NCBI RefSeq assembly: GCF_012027595.1
Contig: NZ_SNUR01000001.1
Span: 496,001-560,000, forward strand
DNA: 64,000 nt
Source: Thermococcus sp. Bubb.Bath
GTDB taxonomy: Archaea > Methanobacteriota_B > Thermococci > Thermococcales > Thermococcaceae
Direction: 5' to 3'
The position numbers and the translations under genes were made by a program. Shown here piece by piece: positions 18,384-26,362 of the stretch (positions are counted from its first letter, which is position 1; each line of letters opens with the position of its first letter). The notes under the pieces were generated by a model. The model saw only the letters and a program-made list of their open reading frames with translations. It was not told the DNA's origin and made no database searches.

Positions 18384-19349
18384 AAAAAGGCCTAGATTCG
18401 ACTTTCTCTCTTTAACTCTCTTTTTCAGTTCCTCAATCATCTCAACGAGCTCGTCCGCGTCTCGGATTTCCCTGAGGCTTTCCTTTGGGATGAGTGGGAC
18501 TTCCGAGATTACCTCCGTCTTGGTCCTTTCGAGCACGAAGAGGCCATCTGTGTTTATTATCCTCCCGACCTCTGCCACCATCTCGGCCCTCTTAACCGTT
18601 GAGCGCGTCTTCTTCTCGTCTATTCCCGTTAGGATTGTGAACTCATTCTCCTTTGAAAGCGCGTTGAATGGGGCCTTCTTGACCTTGACGACGCCCATTC
18701 CAAGTCGCTCAAGTTTCTCGAAGACCTCCTTTTCCAGTGGCGTCTCCGGTTTTGAGCTCAGTTCCGCCTCCACATTAGCCTGGAGGACGTCTATCGGGCG
18801 GGCAAGGGGTTCGTTGAACAGCTCCTCCATTCTGATGGCGACGTCTATTGAGACCGCCTGTTCTCCGCGCTCGTAGTTTAGGATGCTCTTCCTAGAGACC
18901 CCTAGTATGGCCGCAAGCTCGCCGATGGAGTAGCCGTTCCTCTCGCGGAGCTCTCTTAGAAGCTCGCCATCAACCCTAACGTAGAAGCCCCCCCTCTCGG
19001 CGAATATCGCGGGGAGCTCTCCTTCCTGGAGAATGCTGTAGAGGGTCGCTGGATTGAGGGCGTAGATTCCAAAGCGCTCGTAAACAACCCCATCCTCAAG
19101 CTCCCCGTTTTTCGTCCTGAGGCCCACGATAAGGGGTGAGGCGTTGAAGACGCGGGAGAGGCGCTTCAGGTCGTTCGCCTGCTCCTCGTTTACGGTGTCG
19201 ATGTTTAGGGACACCTTGACGAAGAGGAGAAGAAAGCGTCCGCTGGCCACGATATCGAAGCAACCGCCCCTCAGCTCTACGAGGGCAACTCTAAATCCCA
19301 CCTTCTGGAATATATTGGATACGGCCCTGACCAGTCTTTCCCTCTCCAT
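18372..19349 (-). CDS. archaeal HTH-type transcriptional regulator
   Basis: A 325-residue protein of a conserved archaeal regulator family. The N-terminal 120 residues (VGFRVALVELRGGCFDIVA... LLLFVKVSLNIDT) look like a restriction-endonuclease-like or nuclease-derived fold without an obvious active site. A Cro/C1-type HTH follows at about 135-185 (LRELRERNGYSIGELAAILG, SRKSILNYERGEQAVS). The C-terminal part (TILTGIDEKKTRSTVKRAEM, GLFVLERTKTE) is another alpha/beta domain seen in this family. ATG 19349 has little ribosome binding site and TTTAAC just before it, so the mRNA may be nearly leaderless. It is divergent from the GNAT gene. Confidence 0.85.
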   Translation of the reverse strand: MERERLVRAVSNIFQKVGFRVALVELRGGCFDIVASGRFLLLFVKVSLNIDTVNEEQANDLKRLSRVFNASPLIVGLRTKNGELEDGVVYERFGIYALNPATLYSILQEGELPAIFAERGGFYVRVDGELLRELRERNGYSIGELAAILGVSRKSILNYERGEQAVSIDVAIRMEELFNEPLARPIDVLQANVEAELSSKPETPLEKEVFEKLERLGMGVVKVKKAPFNALSKENEFTILTGIDEKKTRSTVKRAEMVAEVGRIINTDGLFVLERTKTEVISEVPLIPKESLREIRDADELVEMIEELKKRVKERKSNLGLFSSE

Positions 19350-19394
19350 CAAGGTTAAATATGAAAAGGAACTTTTAAACTTAAGGTGCATGGA

Positions 19395-19940
19395 ATGAGG
19401 CCCGTCGTGTTGGAAGGTACCAAAGTTGCCCTGTCTGTTCTCATGAGGGACGACATTCCGACGCTATGGAAGTGGTACAACGACAGGAAGGTTAGAAGGT
19501 ACCTGCTCAAGCCCCACGAGGTTTTCTTCTACGAGGACGAACTCGAATGGTACGAGACCATTCGCAGAAACAAGGCACGCGAGAAGGTGTTCGCAATAGT
19601 CACGCGGGAACAGCGCCGTCTGGTCGGTCTCGTTGGACTGCACAACATCGACTCTCAGAGCAGGAATGCAGAGATAGGCTATTTCTTGGGCCCTGAACAC
19701 TGGAGGAAGGGTTATGGAACGGAGGCCGTTGCCCTGGCCCTGAGCTATGCCTTCGAGTGGCTCAACCTGCGCAAGGTTTACGCCAGTGTCTACGAGACCA
19801 ACAGGCCCTCCATAGCGATCCTTGAGAGCAACGGCTTCCTCAGGGCTGGAAGGCTGAGGAGGCACCACTACGTTCCCGGAGAAGGGTTCGTTGACGTCCT
19901 GATCTACGAGCGCTTCAGGGACGGTGAGGGTGTTGTGTGA
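19395..19940 (+). CDS. GNAT-family N-acetyltransferase (RimJ/RimL-like)
   Basis: A 181-residue acetyl-CoA dependent acetyltransferase. It carries the acceptor-side ALSVLMRDDIPTLWKWYND, the strand LVGLVGLHNID, the pyrophosphate-binding loop region GPEHWRKGYGTEAVALAL and the C-terminal ASVYETNRPSIAILESNGF, an order typical of ribosomal-protein or aminoglycoside-type GNATs. The substrate cannot be read from sequence. I chose ATG 19395, with GGTGCATGGA upstream; GTG 19386 is an alternative. Its stop lies inside the start region of the channel gene, so the two are probably translated together. Confidence 0.9.
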   Translation: MRPVVLEGTKVALSVLMRDDIPTLWKWYNDRKVRRYLLKPHEVFFYEDELEWYETIRRNKAREKVFAIVTREQRRLVGLVGLHNIDSQSRNAEIGYFLGPEHWRKGYGTEAVALALSYAFEWLNLRKVYASVYETNRPSIAILESNGFLRAGRLRRHHYVPGEGFVDVLIYERFRDGEGVV

Positions 19941-21375
19941 GTACGTCTACAAAAACGGCCGAAAATGCCGGCTTAAACCCATTGAAGGCTCGAAATACTG
20001 CCCCCTCCACATCCCGTTTGAAGAAGGGGAGGAGCTCCTTAGTGATAAGCTTCGGGAAGTTAAGGAGAAAAACTTCCAGAGGAGATTGAAGGTGGGGCAG
20101 AGCTACTTCGAGGGTGTCTACCTCTACGATGCTGTAATCAGAGGATATAAAAGCAAGAAAATGCTGGTCTTTAAGGATTCGACTTTAAAGAGTCTTGTTT
20201 TAGACGGTTCTGAAGTTAAGGGACTTATACTCATTGGTTCCACCGTTGAGAGACTCATCGTCTACGGGACAACGCTGGAGGTGCTTCTGGTCAAGGACTC
20301 AAACGTCTTTGGCTTGAACGTTCTGCGTGTGGATTTTTCGGGGCACATATCAATTAGGGACTCCAGTGTGAAATACCTAATGGTGAACTCAACCCAGTTC
20401 AAGGGGACGGAAGAGGGCGAGGAAAGCTCCTACGGCGAGAGGAGTGTCACTGGGCTTATACTCATATCAAACCTCCGGGACGTGAGGAGGATAGGGCTCA
20501 ACACTCGCTATCCTCTCCTGAGGAGAATTCTCGAAGAGCACGGGGTAAACGTCTCCAAGGAGGGGCGTAGGGCCGTTAAGGGCAGGGAGCTCGTGATTAG
20601 GGGGGTTTCCTTTAATGTTTCCCCGCGCTTCAAACGGCACGTCAGGCTCACAGTGGGCGGTTTCTCCGGCAGGCTGGTCCTTGAGGACCTGGACGTGTTT
20701 GGCCACGTTGAGATAGTGAAGAGCCACCTCCGCTCCCCGGAGTTTATCCACGTTGTTACCCAGGGGAACCTGGTTCTGAGGGGCTCTCACATAACCGTCG
20801 ACTCAACGTGGGCGATGACGGTTCTCCCCAGCCTTCCGCTGGAGGTAGCAGTTGGTGGCTTCATGGTCGTCGAAAACTGCAGGTTCAACAATCCAAACGC
20901 GGAGGAGCTGTTTTACCGCCTGGCTAGGACGAGCTGGGAAAAGAGCGGGGACTTTGAGAGGGCGGACGAGTACTACTACCTTGAGATGCTGGCGAGGAGA
21001 CGGGCCCGGCCCCATTCGCGGAGAAAGGGGATGAAAAGGCTCTTTGATCACTTGGAAGTTGCCTTCGAGTGGCTCTTTGCGGATGTGACGTGCAGGTACG
21101 GCACGGATTGGAAAAGGCCAATCATACTATGGCTGGCGGCGGTGAACATTATCTTCCCTCTCCTGTTCTGGGCCACAGGAAGCATCGTTGGACTATCAGG
21201 GAACATGAGCTTCATGGACTACGAGTACTTCAGCATCGTCACCGCGACTACCCTCGGTTACGGGGACTACCATCCCACTGGTGTAGGAAGGAGCATAGCC
21301 TCTCTTGAGGCCCTCTTTGGAACGTTCATGTGGGCGGTGTTCCTCACGGTTTTCGCCAGGAAGTACATGAGATGA
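19924..21375 (+). CDS. potassium-channel-like membrane protein with beta-helix N-terminal domain
   Basis: A 483-residue protein of unusual build. The N terminus (CEYVYKNGRKCRLKPIEG, then YCPLH) looks like a small CxnC...CxxH zinc-binding module. Residues about 50-320 are short repeating strands (STLKSLVLDGSEVKGLILIG and similar) suggesting a right-handed beta-helix or pentapeptide-like solenoid. The C-terminal 120 residues contain two hydrophobic helices around the selectivity filter TATTLGYGDYHP, as in two-helix K+ channels (Ion_trans_2). A soluble sensor domain gating a channel is a reasonable inference. GTG 19924 or GTG 19930 or TTG 19933 could be the start; all overlap the GNAT stop. Confidence 0.85.
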   Translation: MRVLCEYVYKNGRKCRLKPIEGSKYCPLHIPFEEGEELLSDKLREVKEKNFQRRLKVGQSYFEGVYLYDAVIRGYKSKKMLVFKDSTLKSLVLDGSEVKGLILIGSTVERLIVYGTTLEVLLVKDSNVFGLNVLRVDFSGHISIRDSSVKYLMVNSTQFKGTEEGEESSYGERSVTGLILISNLRDVRRIGLNTRYPLLRRILEEHGVNVSKEGRRAVKGRELVIRGVSFNVSPRFKRHVRLTVGGFSGRLVLEDLDVFGHVEIVKSHLRSPEFIHVVTQGNLVLRGSHITVDSTWAMTVLPSLPLEVAVGGFMVVENCRFNNPNAEELFYRLARTSWEKSGDFERADEYYYLEMLARRRARPHSRRKGMKRLFDHLEVAFEWLFADVTCRYGTDWKRPIILWLAAVNIIFPLLFWATGSIVGLSGNMSFMDYEYFSIVTATTLGYGDYHPTGVGRSIASLEALFGTFMWAVFLTVFARKYMR

Positions 21376-21421
21376 GGGGAAGGTTTAAGCCATCTCCTCC
21401 AAACATTCTTCGGGGATAAAA

Positions 21422-22567
21422 ATGGGAAAGGTAAGAGTAGGCTTTATAGTCAACCCAATAGCTGGAATGGGGGGCAAGGTGGCCCTCAAAGGAACGGACG
21501 GAGTCGTTGAGAAGGCCATAAAGAGGGGCGCAAGGCCCGTTGCCCCGGATGTGGCCCGCCTGTTCCTGAACGAGCTGAGTCACTTCGACGAATCGAAGGG
21601 CATGGAGTTCCTCACCGGTCCGGGCCCACTGGGGGAGGACTATCTCCAGGAGTTTGGTTTCCCCTTTGAGGTCATCAAACACAGAGAAATCAGTTACAGA
21701 GAGGTAGCGGGGGTTAAGATACCTGACACAACCTCGGAGGACACGAAGGAGCTCGCAAGCAAGATAACGGGAGAGGTTGACATTCTGGTCTTCGCGGGGG
21801 GAGACGGAACGGCCAGGGACGTTTATTCGGTCGTTGATAAGAGAATCCCGATCCTCGGAGTCCCCACTGGCGTTAAAATGTTCTCCGGAGTGTTTGCCGC
21901 GTCCCCTGAGAGCGCCGCCTTGCTCCTCGTTGAGTTCGCCCGTGGGAGGGCAAAGATTGAGGAAAGGGACGTGATGGACCTCGACGAGGAAGCCTTCAGG
22001 AGGGACGAGGTAAGGCCAAAGCACTACGGCAAGGCCCTCACCCCTGTGGTGGAACTTCTCATTCAGGGCGCCAAAGAGGCTCAGAGGGTGGACGAGGGCG
22101 AGATCCTTGAGGCCATAGCGGACGCCGTTACGGAGGAGATACTTGAAGAGGACGGAATATACTTCCTGGGTGCAGGCTCGACGGTAAAGAGGATAAAGGA
22201 CCGCCTCGGTATAAACGGGACCCTTCTGGGTGTGGATGTCGTCGAGGTCAAAGACGGTGAAGCAAGGCTCCTTGTGAGGGACGCGGCGGAAAAGGATCTC
22301 CTCCGCCTCGTTGGCAGGAACCCGAAGATAGTGGTCACCGTGATAGGGGGTCTCAACTTCCTCTTCGGCAGGGGAAACCAGCAGTTCTCCGCGGAGGTTC
22401 TGCGTAGGATTCCAAAGGAGAACATCATCGTCGTGGCGGCCCCATCCAAGGTCGAGAAGGGTACCATAAGGGTTTACACTGGAGACAGGGAGGTGGATGA
22501 GAAGCTCAGGGGGTACATCCGCGTCCGCGTTAGCCCCTGGATGGAGAAGATGGTTAAGGTGCTCTAG
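21422..22567 (+). CDS. ATP-NAD kinase-like protein (COG3199 type)
   Basis: A 381-residue protein of the NAD-kinase/diacylglycerol-kinase fold. The N terminus VGFIVNPIAGMGGKVALKGT, the diphosphate-binding GGDGT motif in LVFAGGDGTARDVYSVV, and GVPTGVKMFSGVFA fit the archaeal predicted polyphosphate/ATP-dependent NAD kinases. The C-terminal half (YFLGAGSTVKRIKDRLGI, TVIGGLNFLFGRGNQQFS) is conserved in this subgroup. It would make NADP from NAD, or phosphorylate a related small molecule. ATG 21422 follows CGGGGATAAAA. The next gene begins 46 bases later. Confidence 0.85.
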   Translation: MGKVRVGFIVNPIAGMGGKVALKGTDGVVEKAIKRGARPVAPDVARLFLNELSHFDESKGMEFLTGPGPLGEDYLQEFGFPFEVIKHREISYREVAGVKIPDTTSEDTKELASKITGEVDILVFAGGDGTARDVYSVVDKRIPILGVPTGVKMFSGVFAASPESAALLLVEFARGRAKIEERDVMDLDEEAFRRDEVRPKHYGKALTPVVELLIQGAKEAQRVDEGEILEAIADAVTEEILEEDGIYFLGAGSTVKRIKDRLGINGTLLGVDVVEVKDGEARLLVRDAAEKDLLRLVGRNPKIVVTVIGGLNFLFGRGNQQFSAEVLRRIPKENIIVVAAPSKVEKGTIRVYTGDREVDEKLRGYIRVRVSPWMEKMVKVL

Positions 22568-22613
22568 CGGAATCCATTTATACCCCTTCCCCCTAAGAAG
22601 GTTGGTGAGCTCA

Positions 22614-23537
22614 ATGCGGTACAGCGGAATGGCCGTCAAGATACTTGAAGGTGAAGAAGGAGAGGACGTTTTCTACGACCCGGCCTACCACGGGAGAACC
22701 CTCAAGGTCTTCGGAATGGACGGCTGGACTGAAAGGGTTATACTACCCCTCATGGAGCAATACAAGGAGAAGGGTTACTCCCTCGTTGTCTTCGACAGTG
22801 GGGGGAACTACCCTCGGAATGGCTTTGATACGGTTCTCGACGTTGAGGACGGAAAGCCCATGGGCCTCGACCCAATAAAGATGGCGGTGAAAGGGGCCTT
22901 TGACTCTTACAGCGCAGCAACGATAGTGGAAACCGCCTACGGCCTCGACACAACACTCACGGACAGACTCTACGCGGATATTCTCGAGGGTAAGGTGAAG
23001 AGCATGGATGATGCGCTGAAATCCAAGGCAAAGTACGCTGAGGTTATAGCCGAGAGCTACACACCGCTTGATGCCGCGCTCCACAGCGGAGAACCCCCAG
23101 AAATAAAGGGTAACGCCCTTGTGAACCTCGGGAACACGCACAGCCTGACAACAGCGGGAAACGCTTTTCTCGTCGTTGCGGCGGCGATTGAGAAGAGAAG
23201 GAAGACCGTCGTTGTGGTGGACGATGCAGCAGTCCTTGCCTACGGTTCCTCCGGAAGCGCGGCGATACCGATAATAACCCGACCGATGAGAGCCCGTGCG
23301 GCGATTCTGGGGACGGCCTACGCGGTTGACTCGGTAATGAACCTTGCAGGGCCAACGCTCGTCCTCTATCACGACCCGGATACCCAGGCGGTGGTCTACG
23401 ATGCCAATGGCGTCCCGCCCGGTGACATGCGCAGGCACATCCTGAAAGAGGAGGGAGCCTTCATCTACCGCACGCCGGAGACAATCAACGTGGAGTTCGG
23501 AAAACTGCCAGAGGGAAAATCTAAGAAAATCTTTTAA
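22614..23537 (+). CDS. conserved protein of unknown function, HerA/VirD4-like layout without P-loop
   Basis: A 307-residue protein I do not recognise. It has no signal peptide or membrane helix. Two hydrophobic strands end in acidic residues: SLVVFDSGGNYPRNGF at about 58 and the Walker-B-like KTVVVVDDAAVLAYGS at about 202-217. The N-terminal part lacks any GxxGxGK Walker A motif. The order of strand, LDVEDGKPMGLDP, helical insert, VVVVDDAAVLA and late TLVLYHDP resembles HerA/VirD4 NTPases. That is a loose similarity, not an assignment. ATG 22614 follows GTTGGTGAGCTCA. It lies 46 bases after the NAD-kinase-like gene. Confidence 0.6.
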   Translation: MRYSGMAVKILEGEEGEDVFYDPAYHGRTLKVFGMDGWTERVILPLMEQYKEKGYSLVVFDSGGNYPRNGFDTVLDVEDGKPMGLDPIKMAVKGAFDSYSAATIVETAYGLDTTLTDRLYADILEGKVKSMDDALKSKAKYAEVIAESYTPLDAALHSGEPPEIKGNALVNLGNTHSLTTAGNAFLVVAAAIEKRRKTVVVVDDAAVLAYGSSGSAAIPIITRPMRARAAILGTAYAVDSVMNLAGPTLVLYHDPDTQAVVYDANGVPPGDMRRHILKEEGAFIYRTPETINVEFGKLPEGKSKKIF

Positions 23538-23568
23538 GTGCTTGGATTAAATCCCAACGGGGGATAAT

Positions 23569-24180
23569 ATGGTTTACTACAGCCACGCGACAACTCCCGT
23601 GATATTCGGCGGCCTGCTTGTCCTCTATTACTTTTCAATACCCTTCGCCCTCATCATGTGGTACGGAAGATACCACGCGTACATCAAGAAGAGGAACTTT
23701 CGGCTGAAAAAGCTTGCGGCCTACCTATTAATAGCCGTTTTCGTGACGTCGTTCTCGGCCTACAAAGTAGCGGGTATCTACTTCAACATTCACTCCCCCA
23801 CTGGAGGAACAACGTGCTACACTTCCTCCTGCGTCCTCTCCGCTCGTTCTCTATCCCAGTATCACATAAACACGACCGAGCTGGAGAAGCTCGGCTTGCC
23901 CAGGTTGGGCCCGATGGAAGTTTACATGGTCAGGGACAAGGGAACGGACACCGAAACCCTCATGCCAAAAACCATGGACTACGTGGCGATAGTGCGGCCA
24001 CTGATCGTGGTTCCTGCCGCGAGGGTAGACGTGTACCATGCAGACGAAAGGGGGAGGCCCTGGAAGAAAAGCTTCACCATCGTGTGGCCCCTCCAGCCAG
24101 GTTCCGTTCTCACGGATAAGCTGAAGACAGAGTTCACAGTAATAATCGTCACTGGGGGAGGCAAAGGCGGGGGAGTCTGA
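23569..24180 (+). CDS. membrane protein of unknown function
   Basis: A 203-residue protein with two predicted membrane helices at about 11-31 (IFGGLLVLYYFSIPFALIMW) and 47-65 (KLAAYLLIAVFVTSFSAYKV), joined by a basic cytoplasmic loop (RYHAYIKKRNFRLKK). The remaining 135 residues are probably outside the cell and contain a CYTSSC pair that could form a disulfide. They end in a glycine-rich tail. I find no family. ATG 23569 follows GGGGGATAAT. It is convergent with the metallo-beta-lactamase gene, with 4 bases between the stops. Confidence 0.7.
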   Translation: MVYYSHATTPVIFGGLLVLYYFSIPFALIMWYGRYHAYIKKRNFRLKKLAAYLLIAVFVTSFSAYKVAGIYFNIHSPTGGTTCYTSSCVLSARSLSQYHINTTELEKLGLPRLGPMEVYMVRDKGTDTETLMPKTMDYVAIVRPLIVVPAARVDVYHADERGRPWKKSFTIVWPLQPGSVLTDKLKTEFTVIIVTGGGKGGGV

Positions 24181-24184
24181 GGTT

Positions 24185-25000
24185 TTAAACCTTTATCACC
24201 CTTCCCACGAACAGGGGCTCAACATTTTCCAGATTTGCTTTTAGGTATGCGTACTCATCGATTCCCGTGCAGTGACCTGCGTAGAGGGCTTTCACGTTCA
24301 GTTTTTTCAGTCCTTCAACGGCGTCTCTGAGGAGGCCCTCGTTGGCACCCCTGAGGTGGAAGCCCCCGATCAGCGCCCTTATCGGCTTTCCAGTTAACCT
24401 CACTGCATGTCCAGCGATGTTGAGGATTCCGCTGTGGCCGCAGCCTGTGATTACTGCTATCTCCTCCCCAAGATCGAGGATGAGAGCAATGTCATCCTTA
24501 ACGGGGTCCCTAACCTCCCTTCCGTTTTTAACGAGGTATCCAACGGCCCTGTCCCAGGTTTTTCTCTCTACCTCTCCGGAGGAAATGAAACCTGGAAGGA
24601 ACTCTTGGGGCCTCTCGCTCAAGTGGAAGACCGCCCCGAGGCTTTCAAGTTCTTCTCTCGTAAATGGGATTCCTATCTCCCTCCTCTTTGGAGTGAGGGC
24701 TATCCTCCTCGCGAAGATTTCAGGATGGGCATAGACGTCGAGCGGTTCGCTCCGTGCTTTGAGAAGCTCTGCCATTCCTCCCGTGTGATCGTAGTGGCCG
24801 TGTGTGAGGAACAGTGCGTCGATTGAGTCGGGGTTAACTCCGAGTTCTTGCATGTTGTTGAGGAGGACCTTCCCGTCCGTGCCCGTATCGACGAGAACCC
24901 TGTAGCCATTGTGCTCAATAAGGGCGGAGAAGCCGTGATAACCAATTAGACCCTTCCTCCAGCCGGCATGGTTTTCAAAAAGAATGGTAATGGCGGTCAT
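24185..25000 (-). CDS. metallo-beta-lactamase fold hydrolase (DHPP-synthase-like)
   Basis: A 271-residue MBL-fold protein with the metal motif HGHYDH in LFLTHGHYDHTGGM, a later metal histidine region TGCGHSGILNI, and GGFHLRGANEGL. This is the pattern of COG1237 proteins annotated as dihydropterin-ribofuranosyl-aminobenzene phosphate synthase-like, whose reaction in Thermococcales is uncertain. The start ATG overlaps the stop of the NifX-like gene (TGATG), so the two are co-translated. It therefore belongs to the transcript behind the DtxR-like box at 25518 and may be produced under iron control. Confidence 0.85.
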   Translation of the reverse strand: MTAITILFENHAGWRKGLIGYHGFSALIEHNGYRVLVDTGTDGKVLLNNMQELGVNPDSIDALFLTHGHYDHTGGMAELLKARSEPLDVYAHPEIFARRIALTPKRREIGIPFTREELESLGAVFHLSERPQEFLPGFISSGEVERKTWDRAVGYLVKNGREVRDPVKDDIALILDLGEEIAVITGCGHSGILNIAGHAVRLTGKPIRALIGGFHLRGANEGLLRDAVEGLKKLNVKALYAGHCTGIDEYAYLKANLENVEPLFVGRVIKV

Positions 25001-25497
25001 CAGTAACCGCCCCATCCGCCTCTGCCGCTTCCCATTCCGCGGCCTCTTCCCATTCCACCGCCTCTGCCACGGCCCATTCCTCTTCCCATGCCTCTGCCGT
25101 ATCCTCCTCCCATACCTGGCCCCATGCCGGGACCCATACCGCCGCCGGCTCCGGCGGCAGGTGGGAGCTCACCGCGCAGGAGGGCGTTTATAGCCTCCTT
25201 AACCGTCATTGACCCGGGAACGGTGAAGGTCCGTATTCCAGCTGCCTGGAGACCACCCAATGAGTTTGGGCCGAACTGGAGTGCTACCACGGTGTCCACG
25301 CCTGTGTTTATTATAAACTGAGCCGCCTGAATGCCGGCACCCCTGGCAGCCTGGCCCGCGGAGTTCTGGACCACCTGAACGTCAGTTATCTTCCCGTTTG
25401 GGTCTACCTCCACTATCGTGAAGGTTGGGGCCCTCGCAAAGGCACCCGCAATAACATCGTCAAGTCCCCCTCTATTGGTTGGAGCAAGTACTCTCAC
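25000..25497 (-). CDS. NifX/NifB-like cofactor-binding protein with Gly/Met/Arg-rich tail
   Basis: A 165-residue protein. Residues 1-110 (MRVLAPTNRGGLDDVIAGAF, QAAQFIINTGVDTVVALQFG, GLQAAGIRTFTVPGSMTVKE) form a dinitrogenase iron-molybdenum cofactor (NifX/NafY/MTH1175) domain, which in known members binds Fe-S or Fe-Mo clusters. A tail of about 50 residues follows, made almost only of Gly, Met and Arg (GMGRGMGRGRGGGMGRGRGM). It is flexible and might bind metal through methionines or RNA through arginines; neither is shown. There is no nitrogenase here. ATG 25497 follows GGAGGTGATTTAAGTG. It shares an intergenic region with sufC, which carries two different palindromes. Confidence 0.88.
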   Translation of the reverse strand: MRVLAPTNRGGLDDVIAGAFARAPTFTIVEVDPNGKITDVQVVQNSAGQAARGAGIQAAQFIINTGVDTVVALQFGPNSLGGLQAAGIRTFTVPGSMTVKEAINALLRGELPPAAGAGGGMGPGMGPGMGGGYGRGMGRGMGRGRGGGMGRGRGMGSGRGGWGGY

Positions 25498-25517
25498 TTA
25501 AATCACCTCCGTGTGAG

Positions 25518-25531
25518 TTAGGGGGGCCTAA
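25518..25531. promoter_or_regulatory. DtxR/IdeR-like box before the NifX1-MBL operon
   Basis: TTAGG-GGGG-CCTAA, a perfect inverted repeat with a 4-base spacer, follows the minus-strand TATA-like CTTTTAACTTA. It sits where it would block transcription start of the NifX-like gene. Its form matches the other boxes in this window. Confidence 0.7.
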
Positions 25532-25543
25532 GTTAAAAGCCTT

Positions 25544-25555
25544 GTGCATATGCTC
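25544..25555. promoter_or_regulatory. GTGCATATGC palindrome between nifX1 and sufC
   Basis: GTGCATATGCTC differs by one base from the perfect palindrome GTGCATATGCAC seen at 28936 and 42687. It lies upstream of the minus-strand TATA box and about 30 bases before the plus-strand TATA-like CTTAAAAAA of sufC, so it could serve either gene. Confidence 0.6.
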
Positions 25556-25621
25556 ATTACACAAATATGTTCCAAAATGCTTAAAAAACGTCCCACCAAC
25601 GTTACCCACGGAGGTGAGCCA

Positions 25622-26362
25622 ATGCTCAAAGTTGATAACCTTCACGTTTCAGTTGAGGACAAGGAGATTCTCAAGGGAATTGGCCTCGAAGTGGGCAGTG
25701 GGGAGTTCCACGTGGTCATGGGGCCCAACGGCTCCGGAAAGTCAACCCTGAGTCTCACGATAGCGGGTCACCCCAAGTACGGGGTCACCGATGGAAAGAT
25801 ATTCTTTGAGGGTGAAGACATTACCGAACTCGGCCCGGACGAGAGGGCAAAGAAGGGAATCCTACTCGCGTTTCAGGTTCCGCCCGAAGTCGAAGGAGTG
25901 AAAACAATCGAGTTCCTCCAGCAGGTGCTCGTGGAGCTGAAGGGAATAGAACCCGCTGAAGCCTACGACCTCGTCGTTGGGAAGGCCAAGGAGCTCTGGT
26001 TCAAAGAGGAAGACCTGCACCGCTACGTAAACGTCGGCTTCTCCGGCGGTGAGAGGAAGAGGCTTGAACTCCTCCAGGCGCTCCTCATCGAGCCTAAGCT
26101 CCTAATCCTCGACGAACCGGACAGCGGCGTTGATGTTGACTCCCTCAGCATAATCAGCAGGAAGATAGAGGAGCTCCACCAGCGCGGGACGGCAATACTC
26201 CTCATCACCCACTACGGCAGGATACTCGGTCACTTAGACAGGGAGAAGCTCACTGTCCACGTCATGAAGGACGGCAGGATCGTTAAGACTGGCTCTGGCG
26301 AGCTAGTTGACCAGATCGACCGTGAAGGGTTCGCGAAGATATTCGAGGAGGTGGGAGCATGA
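25622..26362 (+). CDS. sufC: Fe-S cluster assembly ATPase SufC
   Basis: ABC-type ATPase of the SUF iron-sulfur cluster machinery, 246 residues. It shows Walker A GPNGSGKST, the SufC-typical Q-loop FQVPPEVEGV, signature FSGGERKR, Walker B LLILDEPDSGVDVD and the switch histidine in LLITHYGRIL. It drives cluster assembly on the SufB scaffold. ATG 25622 follows GGAGGTGAGCCA. The stop overlaps the sufB start by 4 bases. The pair without SufD or SufS is normal in archaea. The intergenic region upstream holds a DtxR-like box and a second palindrome. Confidence 0.97.
   Translation: MLKVDNLHVSVEDKEILKGIGLEVGSGEFHVVMGPNGSGKSTLSLTIAGHPKYGVTDGKIFFEGEDITELGPDERAKKGILLAFQVPPEVEGVKTIEFLQQVLVELKGIEPAEAYDLVVGKAKELWFKEEDLHRYVNVGFSGGERKRLELLQALLIEPKLLILDEPDSGVDVDSLSIISRKIEELHQRGTAILLITHYGRILGHLDREKLTVHVMKDGRIVKTGSGELVDQIDREGFAKIFEEVGA

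Noticed and set aside
21344-22639. 431-codon minus-strand open frame opposite the NAD-kinase-like gene
   Set aside because: The plus-strand gene has clear motifs and a good start; the antisense text has no family pattern.
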